Under the pieces are notes generated by a model. It worked only from the letters and a program-made list of their open reading frames with translations, did not search any database and was not told where the DNA came from. Below are positions 23,100-30,995 of a stretch of 64,000 nt of DNA, piece after piece. The position numbers and the translations under genes are program-made. Position 1 is the first letter of the stretch; each line of letters begins with the position of its first letter. The DNA is from JAGVWJ01 sp964588555. Its GTDB lineage: Archaea > Micrarchaeota > Micrarchaeia > Anstonellales > Bilamarchaeaceae. The stretch is taken from NCBI GenBank assembly GCA_964588555.1, contig CAZPPT010000006.1:1-64000 (forward strand). The letters run 5' to 3'.

Positions 23100-23790
23100 A
23101 ACACCGGTTAAGATCGAATTGATGGAAAAAGATTTACACGTAAATGGGACAATGCATCCGCACGCAGTCCGCACGCTCGCCCAGATGTCGGATGTGCTTC
23201 GTACTGCAAGTGCGCTTTCAGATCGGCCACTTTATTACATGTATCGGGCCGTTTATTCACGCGCCCCCCTTCGCTATGACATTACGTATGTCCCCGCGGC
23301 CTTTATCGGTTCCGAATACGTAAAAACGTATGGTCACTACCATCCAATTGCCCCCGACGGGCTTGCGTATCCTGAAGCATACCAGGTGCTTGCGGGCGAG
23401 GCATTATTTCTCCTTCAGAAAAAAGAATCGCACGGTATTTCGGTGCTTCTTGTCGAAGCAAAGGAAAAGGAGGTAGTGCTTTTCCCCCCTGGCTATGGTC
23501 ATGTGAGCATCAATCCGGGCAAAAAGGACCTTCTTCTTGCAAACATTGTTTCGGACAGTTTCAAAAGCGATTACAGCGAGTATAAGAAAAATCGCGGTGC
23601 CGCATGCTATTATACTACGCGGGGCGTGGTGAAAAACGTCCTTTACAAAAACACCACGGTCGAGCGCATCTCTGCACTAGACCTCAATGCGCGCTATCAT
23701 TTCGTTTCTGATGACTTACTGGCCGAACTTCATTCTAACCCGAAAAAGTTTGAGTTTTTGGAGAAGCCGAGTCTGCTTTTTAGGAAATGA
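23086..23790 (+). CDS. pgiA: Cupin-type phosphoglucose isomerase
   Basis: 234 residues from the ATG at 23086; GGAG 8 nt upstream favours it over the ATG at 23080. The archaeal cupin PGI signature is clear: YGHYHPIAPDGLAYPEAYQV, giving two metal-binding histidines and a glutamate, then the later metal-site histidine in PPGYGHVSINPG. It interconverts glucose-6-phosphate and fructose-6-phosphate, using a divalent metal and a fold unrelated to bacterial PGI. This isoform is restricted largely to archaea of the euryarchaeal side, consistent with the rest of the window. Confidence 0.93.
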   Translation: MDIYKTPVKIELMEKDLHVNGTMHPHAVRTLAQMSDVLRTASALSDRPLYYMYRAVYSRAPLRYDITYVPAAFIGSEYVKTYGHYHPIAPDGLAYPEAYQVLAGEALFLLQKKESHGISVLLVEAKEKEVVLFPPGYGHVSINPGKKDLLLANIVSDSFKSDYSEYKKNRGAACYYTTRGVVKNVLYKNTTVERISALDLNARYHFVSDDLLAELHSNPKKFEFLEKPSLLFRK

Positions 23791-23871
23791 GGGGGCATAT
23801 GCGATTTTATCTAAGCGTCTTGCGCCAGTACATTTCACTTGACCATGAAATCACAAAAGCAGATAGACCGA

Positions 23872-23901
23872 CGGCGTTTGTGCCGTTTCGGAAAAATTGA
23901 C
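23872..23901 (+). repeat. Left direct repeat beside hicBA
   Basis: About 30 bases starting CGGCGTTTGTGCCGTTTCGG. A near copy lies at 24417-24445, on the other side of the hicBA pair. Differences are one single-base gap and three substitutions near the end. Confidence 0.7.
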
Positions 23902-23952
23902 CTAAAACCATATGCTTAAATTTCTTCATAGGCATAATTGTATGGTGAACAC

Positions 23953-24174
23953 ATGAAGAAAAGTTTTCATATTGTCTTAGAAAAGCAGGATGAAGGTGGC
24001 TACACCGTATACGTACCAGAACTTCCTGGTTGCATTTCACAAGGAGAAACAGAAAAAGAGGCGCTTGAAAACATTAAAGAAGCTACTGAACTCTATTTAG
24101 AAGAACTAAATGCATCCCAAATGGAAAATACTTTAAAGCGAATTAAAGTTATCGAACCTCATGCAAGCTTGTGA
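23953..24174 (+). CDS. hicB: HicB-family antitoxin
   Basis: 73 residues from the ATG at 23953 (a TTG five codons earlier is open but unlikely). The sequence KSFHIVLEKQDEGGYTVYVP, followed by ELPGCISQGETEKEALENI and KEATELYLEEL, is the standard partial RNase H-like HicB fold. No C-terminal DNA-binding domain is present, so it is a short HicB. In most hicBA pairs, HicB neutralises HicA by direct binding. It precedes hicA by 4 bases and the pair is bracketed by short direct repeats, suggesting acquisition as a unit. Confidence 0.92.
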   Translation: MKKSFHIVLEKQDEGGYTVYVPELPGCISQGETEKEALENIKEATELYLEELNASQMENTLKRIKVIEPHASL

Positions 24175-24178
24175 TTTT

Positions 24179-24394
24179 ATGAAACTTCCAACAGATGTCA
24201 GTGGTTGGGAGCTTGCAAAGATCGCAGTGCGTTTAGGTTTTGAAATACGTCGCCAAAAAGGAAGTCACCTTATTCTGAAAAAAGGAGAAAAACTGCTTGT
24301 TATTCCTCAGCATAAAACCTTAAAGAAGGGTACCCTTTTACAAATTCTAAAAACAATGGAACTATCAAGAGAAGACCTTGAAAAGTTGCTTTAA
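24179..24394 (+). CDS. hicA: HicA-family mRNA interferase toxin
   Basis: 71 residues from the ATG at 24179. It has the double-stranded RNA-binding-like HicA fold: MKLPTDVSGWELAKIAVRLG, then FEIRRQKGSHLILKKGEK with the catalytic histidine in GSH, then VIPQHKTLKKGTLLQILKTM. HicA cleaves mRNA when HicB is lost. The gene order antitoxin-toxin is the hicBA type. Base composition here is more AT-rich than in the neighbouring housekeeping genes. Confidence 0.93.
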   Translation: MKLPTDVSGWELAKIAVRLGFEIRRQKGSHLILKKGEKLLVIPQHKTLKKGTLLQILKTMELSREDLEKLL

Positions 24395-24416
24395 TCTGCT
24401 TTCAGATTCAGTTAAC

Positions 24417-24445
24417 CGGCTTTGTGCCGTTTCGGAACAGTTAAC
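24417..24445 (+). repeat. Right direct repeat beside hicBA
   Basis: About 29 bases starting CGGCTTTGTGCCGTTTCGGA, near copy of 23872-23901. The two copies lie about 545 bp apart and enclose hicBA. Confidence 0.7.
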
Positions 24446-24467
24446 TTTCCTTCTTTTCCTCAATGAA

Positions 24468-24572
24468 TCATTTCCATAGTTTTTTATAGACTATGCGCTT
24501 GCCTTCTATCCTTTCTTCCCCTTCAATATCCTTGGTAATAATGGGCAACTCGTTTTTGCTTCCGTTTTGTAA
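24468..24572 (-). pseudogene. Short gene remnant
   Basis: On the minus strand 34 codons are open and end in TGA: LQNGSKNELPIITKDIEGEE, then RIEGKRIVYKKLWK. It has no start codon and is cut by a stop directly upstream. The composition looks coding, so I read it as the tail of a decayed gene lying between hicA and alaS. Nothing else is apparent in this ~200-base gap. Confidence 0.35.
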
Positions 24573-24597
24573 CTATATCGTTTTTTCAGAAAACTAT

Positions 24598-27306
24598 TTA
24601 TAGCTCAACCATTTCAACTTTCTGCGCTTTACCTGAAGCTAAATGCTCGTTTCCGCCGCCATTTCCGCCAAGTCTGGAAAGCACGTTCTTAAGAAGTTCA
24701 TTTGCCTTGTATTTTGAGTTCTTGCCCGTAGCACATACGACATTTCCCTGTTTGTTCATAAGTACTGCAGCACTGTCATCGCTGTCAACGACCTTTCCGC
24801 CAATTTTCTTGAGCGCGTCAGGACTTATATCAAGGATCCGCATTGCTACTTTTTCTTTTCCGTGTTTGATGATTTCGTGCGCCTCGTCATCAATCAACCT
24901 TCCAGTAAGCGTCTCGATCGTTTTGCGCTGTTCCTTCCATTCGGTAAAGAACCGTTCAACCGTCCTCGGTAGTTCGGTTTCGCCCACCATTAATTTGCCC
25001 GCAGTCTCCCGCAACAGCGCTTCGCGTTCCTGCATGTACTGAATAGCAACATCTCCGCATTTATAGGTCAGCCGTTCGATGCCGTCCTGGATGCTTTCGC
25101 GTTTGACGATCTTGAATGCGCCGATTTCGCCTGTCGTTTTAAGCATATGGTGCGTTCCGCCGCATGCCTCGCTGTCTACTTCGCCCATGCTTACGACCCG
25201 AAGCTCCTTTCCGGGCACCGCCCCTCCCTGGTAGAGCGTAAAACCGTAGGTCTGTTCAGCCTGTATGCGTGGCAGCACCTCTACCTTGATCGGCATGTTT
25301 GCAAGGATAAATCGGTTTACCAGCAACTCGATTTTATCTACTTCTTCTTGCGTAATTTTACGGTAATGCGTAATGTCGAGGTGCGCACGTTCCTCATCCT
25401 TGTGCGAGCCGCCCTGCCATGCATGCCGCCCAAGCACGTGCCTGCATGCCGCAGTAACTAAATGGGTTGCGCTGTGGTGGCGCGTAATTGCCCTTCTCCG
25501 TGCAAAGTCAACTGTGCCAGTTACCTTTTGCCCTTTCCTGAATTTCCTTGGGTCAGCAACCTCATGAAGGACTACGCCTGCTTCTTTGGTTGTGTTTGTA
25601 ACTGCAGCTTCGTTTAGCTTCCCCGTATCTCCAACCTGCCCCCCGCCTTCAGGGTAAAATGCAGTTTGGTCAAGGACGACGTGATTGCCAACTACGCCCA
25701 GTACCTGTGCAGTAAATGTTTCCTTTTCAGTATAATAGAGCTGCTTTGTCTTTGGCATATCTGAGACGTCAAGTGCGCTTTTCTTTTTTTCCTGGACGCC
25801 CTCCTCTTTTCCCCGTACGAGGGAATAGAAGTTGCCGGGCATCTCGACCTCCACATCGTTCTCGCGTGCCGCCTCGACCACCGAGTCGGGGGGTATGCCG
25901 TTACTTTTGTAAAGCGTAAATAGTTCATCAGCGGTGATCCTCCCATTTCCCCCCGCCCGCTCCTTAAGCGGTGCCTGTCCGCCTGTGCCCTTTGCCTTTT
26001 TGATGATATTGACCACAATGCTTCGTGCCTTTTCCTTTGTTGCGCCGTATCTTTTTCGTTCTTCTTCGATCACTGCAAGCGTTGTGCCGACACCTTCATT
26101 GAGGTGGGGAAACATGTATTCAAGATGCCTTGCATGGCCCGTAAGGATCCGTTCGAAGTCAAGGTCGAATTTGTATTTTTCCTCAAACCCAAATACGCGC
26201 CGCAAAATCATCCGCAGGTTGTATCCTCCCCCTGCATTGCTTGGGAGCATGCCGTCGGTAACGGTAAACAAAAGGGTAAGCAGGTGGTCTGCGCTTGCAT
26301 ACAATGCTTGTAATGGGTCAAGTGCATTAAACAATTCTTCTTTGGAAACTCCCAGCATCTTTGCAACCCGCCTTTTCTCAGCTTCAAGGTCGCCGACCTC
26401 ATCCTCATTAAGTGAGCCTGAAATTTTTGCATATCTGAGGAACAGGTCACGGTCAATGTCAACCTCATTTGCTTTTTTCATTTCCTTTATGACGTCGCCA
26501 AACACGACCTCATAACTTGTCGGGTCGCCATTTGTGATCCATGCTAACCTGCTCAATCCGGCGCCCATATCGATTACTTTTGTTTTCAGTTCCCGGTATC
26601 CTGTTTCGAGAACCTCGTATTGCATAAACACGCAGTTGCCAAGCTCCAGGCCGCGTACAAAGTATTCCATGCTTGGGCCGAAATTCCCCCCGCCGTTCCA
26701 GACATCTTCAATAAACACGAGCTCGCTTTCAGGTATGCCAAGCTGCTTTAGGTACGCGATGTCATGTTCAATTGCCTCGTTTTTCCAGTAGAACAGCCCT
26801 GTTTTTTGGTTGTTAAAAGCGAGTTGGCCGACCATGACAAAATTTGTATAATGCCGCCCGCTCACGCCGACGTTGCTCACGTCCCCGAATCGGATGCACG
26901 GCTGTGGGACAATTACGGGGTTTGCCGGCGGGTCCAGTTCCCCCGTAACCACATACGGCTGGAAATCATTGATGCTTGCAATGGTGAAGTACAGGTCATC
27001 GCGCCATCGTGCAACTGTTGGATACGGCCTTACATAGCCGTGCCCTGTTTTCTTGAAGTATTTTTCAATAACCTTCCAGGTATCCACATAGCCCAGTTTC
27101 TTTTTTACCGGCGTATCCCCGATAAACTGGTAGCCGATGCAGCCAGGATCGCCACAGTGCTTCCGCTCTTCAATACTCCAGAAGTTGCGTGCGCACTTCT
27201 CACATTTTCTTCGCTTAAATGAACGATTTTCCAGGCATTCCAACCTGTAGTGCTTCTGCCAGTCCTTTGCAAACTGGGCGCGTAATTCGTCTTTATTGAT
27301 TTCCAT
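24598..27306 (-). CDS. alaS: Alanyl-tRNA synthetase, archaeal type
   Basis: 902 residues. The archaeal N-terminal zinc-ribbon-like motif (RKCEKCARNFW with CGDPGC, about 33-56) precedes the class II core with TVARWRDDLYFTIASIND and PCIRFGDVSNVGVSGRHY. The editing domain has RHHSATHLVTAACRH near residue 605 and EACGGTHHMLKT near 715, supplying the HxxxH...CxxxH zinc/catalytic set that hydrolyses Ser- and Gly-tRNA-Ala. The C-terminal domain (about 750-902) ends with SRLGGNGGGNEHLASG. Its TATA element lies inside the 3' end of the upstream SDR gene. A partner tRNA-Ala is at 53852. Confidence 0.96.
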   Translation of the reverse strand: MEINKDELRAQFAKDWQKHYRLECLENRSFKRRKCEKCARNFWSIEERKHCGDPGCIGYQFIGDTPVKKKLGYVDTWKVIEKYFKKTGHGYVRPYPTVARWRDDLYFTIASINDFQPYVVTGELDPPANPVIVPQPCIRFGDVSNVGVSGRHYTNFVMVGQLAFNNQKTGLFYWKNEAIEHDIAYLKQLGIPESELVFIEDVWNGGGNFGPSMEYFVRGLELGNCVFMQYEVLETGYRELKTKVIDMGAGLSRLAWITNGDPTSYEVVFGDVIKEMKKANEVDIDRDLFLRYAKISGSLNEDEVGDLEAEKRRVAKMLGVSKEELFNALDPLQALYASADHLLTLLFTVTDGMLPSNAGGGYNLRMILRRVFGFEEKYKFDLDFERILTGHARHLEYMFPHLNEGVGTTLAVIEEERKRYGATKEKARSIVVNIIKKAKGTGGQAPLKERAGGNGRITADELFTLYKSNGIPPDSVVEAARENDVEVEMPGNFYSLVRGKEEGVQEKKKSALDVSDMPKTKQLYYTEKETFTAQVLGVVGNHVVLDQTAFYPEGGGQVGDTGKLNEAAVTNTTKEAGVVLHEVADPRKFRKGQKVTGTVDFARRRAITRHHSATHLVTAACRHVLGRHAWQGGSHKDEERAHLDITHYRKITQEEVDKIELLVNRFILANMPIKVEVLPRIQAEQTYGFTLYQGGAVPGKELRVVSMGEVDSEACGGTHHMLKTTGEIGAFKIVKRESIQDGIERLTYKCGDVAIQYMQEREALLRETAGKLMVGETELPRTVERFFTEWKEQRKTIETLTGRLIDDEAHEIIKHGKEKVAMRILDISPDALKKIGGKVVDSDDSAAVLMNKQGNVVCATGKNSKYKANELLKNVLSRLGGNGGGNEHLASGKAQKVEMVEL

Positions 27307-27314
27307 GGGGATAC

Positions 27315-28169
27315 CTAAATTACGTTTTTATAATACTCTTCATAATCAGCTTTTAATCCCTTATGGAGGGGCGTAAATGCAATGCCATGTTCTTTTAGTT
27401 TTTGATTGGAGCAGAAAAAGTTTTCATTTGCAAATGGAAACTCGTTTTCATTAAACTGCGCGCCATCTGTGTTTGGGTTATATTGTACGAGCGGCGTAAC
27501 GCCCACGGTCTTTGCCATCTCATGAACAAGCCCGTTAAGGGTAATCGCCCCATCACCTGCGCAGTTATATGCCCCCTTGATTTTTTTCTCCGCCAAGAGG
27601 GCTAGTGACCGCACAACATCCTGCACGAAAACAAACTGTACAACCGCATTTCCATTGCCCGGAAGAACGATCCTCTCATGCCGTTTCAACTTCCCATAAA
27701 TAAACCGCTCGCGTTCGACGTAATTGTTCGCACCAAGGATGTATACCGGCCGAAGCGTAGCGTACTCCACACCGCTTTTCTCCAAGACTCGTTCGCACGC
27801 TACCTTTCCTTCATTGTATGCTCCCCATACCGGCCACTGCCCAAGCGGCGAGTTTTCGGTGAGCGGAAACACCTCGCTTTTTGCGTATGAGGCAGCGGTC
27901 CCGACATTGACGAAAAAATCAAAATCAAGCTCACCAAGTGCCCGCTCTGTTTGTTCGCCGCCGTATGCACAGGTATCAATGACTGCATCAAAATGACCTT
28001 CGACGGAGAAGCCGCTGTCTCGGTCGCCTTTGATGTGTGTAACTTCCTTTGGGTAGTCAACTTTATGCGTGCCCCGGTTGAAAACGGTAATGGCATGTCC
28101 GTTTGCGATAAGTGCGTCAATGAGGCGCGGCCCGATGAAGCGGGAGCCGCCTATGATAAGAATGTCCAT
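27315..28169 (-). CDS. NAD-dependent epimerase/dehydratase family protein
   Basis: 284 residues from the ATG at 28169. An ATG at 28187 is in frame, but the TATA-like TTATTTATAA about 24 nt before 28169 and the family N-terminus MDILIIGGSRFIGP favour the shorter form. This is a Rossmann fold with GGSRFIGP as dinucleotide-binding loop, FDAVIDTCAYGGEQT, and an extended-SDR helix region. The usual YxxxK appears as YNEGKVACE (about 132-140). Substrate is unknown; relatives act on nucleotide sugars or as RNA-binding CSP41-like proteins. It precedes alaS. Confidence 0.85.
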   Translation of the reverse strand: MDILIIGGSRFIGPRLIDALIANGHAITVFNRGTHKVDYPKEVTHIKGDRDSGFSVEGHFDAVIDTCAYGGEQTERALGELDFDFFVNVGTAASYAKSEVFPLTENSPLGQWPVWGAYNEGKVACERVLEKSGVEYATLRPVYILGANNYVERERFIYGKLKRHERIVLPGNGNAVVQFVFVQDVVRSLALLAEKKIKGAYNCAGDGAITLNGLVHEMAKTVGVTPLVQYNPNTDGAQFNENEFPFANENFFCSNQKLKEHGIAFTPLHKGLKADYEEYYKNVI

Positions 28170-28256
28170 ATGCGTTATTTTTGGCATTATAAATAAAAAC
28201 GCAACCTATCCCTGCTTTTAATAACATTTATAAACATCCTTTGACATAATTAATCC

Positions 28257-29324
28257 ATGACCACACGGAACACGTTTCGAAGCACGAGCGTAGCCCATGC
28301 GCGGGCAATTTTTGGACGCGTTTCCTGTAGCTATGCCACGTGGGGGACAAGGCGTTTGCCCCTTGCCGAGGATCCCTCCACACGCCGCTTGTTCATACGG
28401 CACGCCATACGGCTTGGCGAATTTATGAGCCGGCTTAGTGTAGATAAGGATCGTCGGAGCATCGAAATTGTTGCAGTGTATCACCCCGATTTTGCGACCG
28501 CAGCGCGTGCCCTTGGGATTCTCAAGAACGACATGGATTCCTGCGCCAATATTGCGCAGCGATCAGGGCATTACCATATTCGATTAGCTGCACTTCAGTC
28601 ACTCGCATCACATCCAGAACGACTTTCGGTCATTGCACGTACCTCGCGAGACGTGCCGACAGCGCTTGCAGCGCTTGGCTTATGCACCAGCGAGGGGGTA
28701 AAAGTTGTGTATGCATGTACTGCAAGCGAAGTGACCCATGAAGAAAAAGACGCCGCCTTACCGGAAGTGCGCCGCTCAGCCCTCGCCCGCATTGCACGAG
28801 ATGTTCATCATTTGTCAGTAACCGGTGAGCGTGACCGGGCGCTTCTTACGAGAATCTTTATGCTTTTTCCGGATATGCGTGACAATGTGATGGCAAAGGT
28901 ACATGAGGCTCCGGATAAATTTGATTCACTCTTTTGGCACGCCGCGTATAGTCCTGATCCTGCATTTAGGAAGATGGTCCTTGACAAACTTGGGAAAAAC
29001 GAATTGACATGCGCGTATTTTATCCATTATTTTATTGGTACTGCCCATAAGGGCGAGAAAGGATACGAAAGTTCAATTAGGCATATGGCGGATTCCATTA
29101 ACCTTCTTTATTTCAGTAATGATTGTGCCGTACTTACAGCAGTTGCCATGTATTCTACTGACCGGGAGAAGGCACTTGAGGCAGTCGACTTCCTTGGGGA
29201 AAGCCTCGCAGTACGTGGGCTCCAGCAAGTTGAGGCCGCCTCCCGTATGGCCGAAGTGCGCCTCTATGCCGCCGATGTCCTTGCCGATGTCAAAGCTATT
29301 GCCCATGGCAAGTCGTTCCCCTAA
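28257..29324 (+). CDS. Hypothetical helical-repeat protein
   Basis: 355 residues, TATA-like TTTATAAA at about 28230-28237 placing a leaderless start at 28257. The body is made of helices with HEAT-like texture: HIRLAALQSLASHPERLSVI, DVPTALAALGLCTSEGVKVV and VRRSALARIARDVHHLSVTG. Another repeat-like unit is DPAFRKMVLDKLGKNELTCA. Such repeats build curved scaffolds that bind proteins or nucleic acid. No catalytic motif is evident. I do not recognise a named family. Confidence 0.65.
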   Translation: MTTRNTFRSTSVAHARAIFGRVSCSYATWGTRRLPLAEDPSTRRLFIRHAIRLGEFMSRLSVDKDRRSIEIVAVYHPDFATAARALGILKNDMDSCANIAQRSGHYHIRLAALQSLASHPERLSVIARTSRDVPTALAALGLCTSEGVKVVYACTASEVTHEEKDAALPEVRRSALARIARDVHHLSVTGERDRALLTRIFMLFPDMRDNVMAKVHEAPDKFDSLFWHAAYSPDPAFRKMVLDKLGKNELTCAYFIHYFIGTAHKGEKGYESSIRHMADSINLLYFSNDCAVLTAVAMYSTDREKALEAVDFLGESLAVRGLQQVEAASRMAEVRLYAADVLADVKAIAHGKSFP

Positions 29325-29358
29325 GGATACGGGGTTTCCAAGTAAAAAACGTAATTTT

Positions 29359-29407
29359 TATATGGCGGGAAATTTGCATTAATTGTATTTACGATTTGAA
29401 TAGTTGT
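29359..29407 (+). repeat. Left copy of a 49-bp repeat around the AbiE-like pair
   Basis: Starts TATATGGCGGGAAATTTGCA and ends GATTTGAATAGTTGT. The sequence at 30687-30735 matches it at 40 of 49 positions. Both copies lie just upstream of a gene start region (abiEii-like here, abrB-like there), so they may be duplicated promoter-proximal DNA rather than insertion scars. Confidence 0.65.
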
Positions 29408-29453
29408 GGCAATTCGGTAAAAACTTTATTTTATGTCTCGACTAAGTTATTAC

Positions 29454-29476
29454 TAGGTTAAAGAAATTTTAACCTA
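29454..29476. promoter_or_regulatory. Inverted repeat before the AbiE-like pair, possible operator
   Basis: TAGGTTAAA (29454-29462) and TTTAACCTA (29468-29476) are perfect 9-bp inverted arms with a 5-bp spacer. A TATA-like ACATATAAAA follows at about 29483-29492 and the start codon is at 29515. AbiEi antitoxins are known to bind inverted repeats in their own promoters, so this is a plausible autoregulatory site. Confidence 0.55.
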
Positions 29477-29514
29477 ATAGAAACATATAAAAACAGTCGC
29501 TTCGTTACATACCC

Positions 29515-30157
29515 ATGGATACTAAATTTGCACTCAAATACGGTCGGATTAAGCAAATCCTAAACGATGTGGCAGGATGCGCAGCGCAGCAACTTGTATT
29601 GGTTGGGGGTACTGCACTTGCGCTTTTTTATCTTCATCATCGGGTCAGCGTTGATCTTGATTTGAAAAACTGGGTTCATACCCCGTTCTTGCAACGAAAC
29701 CCAGTTTTTCAAAGTTGTGACCGAATGGGGCATACCCTGCCAGCTTGCTGCGGGATCCCTTCGGTCACATTGATTTTGTCCCCTTACAGGGAGATGACAT
29801 ACGACACAAGGAACTGCTCAAAGGTTGCCTGACAAAAAAGGGATACCGGACGATTGCAGGAAATTACAAAAACCAGTTTGTTGTACAGTTTGAAGATACG
29901 AGCATAAAGGTGGAGGTTTTTACCCCTACAAACACGATAAAAAATGTCTCTTAATTGAAGCATATGCAAATCGTAGGCACGTACGTGATTTATACGACAT
30001 TGTTTTTATTCTGAAAAATAACAAAAGCAATTTTGAGCGCATACAAAAACTCGTTACTATGTATGGCAAACCCAAAGCAGAGGAAGAGCTTGACCACCAT
30101 ATAGAAAACGACGATAACTATCAGTTCTTTAAGGATGTGATGAAGCATGTTTTCTAA
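29515..30157 (+). pseudogene. Broken AbiEii-like nucleotidyltransferase (toxin) gene
   Basis: The first 50 residues, ending in LVLVGGTALALFYLHHRVSV and DLD, carry the GG(T)xL...(S/V)xDxD nucleotidyltransferase motif. The frame is then cut by the 113-bp element at 29657-29769. Removing it exactly restores SVDLDFVPLQGDDIRHKELL. A second break lies near 29940-29952: one base seems missing from an A run. Adding an A gives KKCLLIEAYANRRHVRDLYD, the usual family ending, through to the stop at 30155-30157. The gene overlaps the AbiEi-like gene. In intact AbiE systems this protein is the nucleotidyltransferase toxin. A sequencing error could explain the A-run shift, but not the insertion. Confidence 0.85.
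29657..29769. mobile_element. 113-bp hairpin element, copy 1, inserted in the AbiEii-like gene
   Basis: The insert is flanked by TTGATTT (29657-29663 and 29770-29776). It folds into two hairpins: arms TTTGAAAAACTGGGTT (29661-29676) and AACCCAGTTTTTCAAA (29698-29713) are perfectly complementary over 16 bp, and GTGACCGAA (29717-29725) pairs with TTCGGTCAC (29760-29768). It has no coding capacity. A ~95% identical copy lies at 49499-49612. It behaves like a small non-autonomous mobile element. Confidence 0.8.
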
Positions 30158-30674
30158 ACAGGGCATAACATTTAGCCAACTCCGTGAAGAGGGGTTTTCA
30201 TCTCAAGAAATCAAAAACTTGAGTGCCTCTCTCAAGCTATTCCCCACGCCCTTTAAGGGCATTTATTATGTTCCCGGTCCAGAAGAGCGAAAAGCATGGT
30301 TTATCGATAAGCCGCTTCTGACGCTTAGAAAAATACTGCAGCTTTTTCTAGGCACCGAACGCTTCTATTTTAGCTGTAGGACTGCTGAAGAATTTTGGGG
30401 CGTTAAATGGCAACCTCTTGGTGAGGTCCATGTAGTAAATGCAAAACGGAGCGGAAAAGTAGATCTACGTATCCGAGTTAAAAGAAATGAAAATAAAAGA
30501 ACGTATCGCGCGAAAAAGATCGCCACTATTCTTTCGTTTTACGGTAACGTGATTATTTTCCACAAAGTCAAATCTATCGAAGGCGCAAAGCTCAAATACA
30601 CGCCGTACGGTACGTTTGCAATGAAGGGACAGCTCAAAAAGGACAAGAAGCGGTTCCGGGAGAAATCGGATTAA
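30147..30674 (+). CDS. AbiEi-like antitoxin / HTH protein
   Basis: 175 residues. The beginning ITFSQLREEGFSSQEIKNLS resembles a winged HTH. The middle contains LTLRKILQLFLGTERFYFSC and RTAEEFWGVKWQPLGEVHVV, and the end is very basic. Its 11-nt overlap with the AbiEii-like toxin remnant and the general layout fit the AbiEi antitoxin, which represses the operon. The order (toxin-like first) is reversed from the classic abiEi-abiEii arrangement. If the toxin is dead, this protein may persist only as a regulator or be decaying too. Family assignment is tentative. Confidence 0.6.
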   Translation: MFSKQGITFSQLREEGFSSQEIKNLSASLKLFPTPFKGIYYVPGPEERKAWFIDKPLLTLRKILQLFLGTERFYFSCRTAEEFWGVKWQPLGEVHVVNAKRSGKVDLRIRVKRNENKRTYRAKKIATILSFYGNVIIFHKVKSIEGAKLKYTPYGTFAMKGQLKKDKKRFREKSD

Positions 30675-30686
30675 AAAGCAAACCTA

Positions 30687-30735
30687 TATATAGTGGGAAA
30701 TTCATAATAATTGTAGTTATGATTTGAATAGGTGT
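30687..30735 (+). repeat. Right copy of the 49-bp repeat
   Basis: Starts TATATAGTGGGAAATTCATA and ends GATTTGAATAGGTGT; 40 of 49 positions match 29359-29407. It lies immediately before the broken AbrB-like gene. Confidence 0.65.
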
Positions 30736-30741
30736 AAAAAT

Positions 30742-30995
30742 ATGGAACGGGGTTTACTTCATAGAGCAGGATTTACTTCATACGGCTTGATTCAAAAGGC
30801 CGGCTAGTTCTACCACTTGCGATACGTGAGGCACTCGGCATCCCAACCAACGGGTCTGTTTTGATTAAGATAATTGCGAGCGATAGCTCGTCCGTTACGC
30901 TTTCTCTTTCAAAACCGACAGAGGGCGACAGTGCTAATTCTATTCCATTTTCAAAGAATGGGAAATACCTACGGGGGGATCGATATGATCGGTGA
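30742..30995 (+). pseudogene. Broken AbrB-type regulator before the his operon
   Basis: From about 30768 one frame reads IYFIRLDSKGRLVLPLAIRE, then ALGIPTNGSVLIKI, a classic AbrB/SpoVT swapped-hairpin DNA-binding domain, ending at TGA 30993-30995. It has no usable start. The ATG at 30742 begins another frame that soon stops. The cause is visible: TTTACTTCATA occurs twice (30753-30763 and 30772-30782), a 19-bp tandem duplication; removing it and one G from the preceding G run would join MERVYFIRLDSKGR. The stop overlaps the GTG start of hisD, so an intact version would have been the first gene of the histidine operon and perhaps its regulator. Confidence 0.75.

Noticed and set aside
29657..29769. 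CRISPR repeat or tRNA-like structure in the 113-bp element
   Set aside because: Only two distant copies, no array or spacers, and no acceptor/anticodon arrangement despite a T-arm-like GGTTCATACC.
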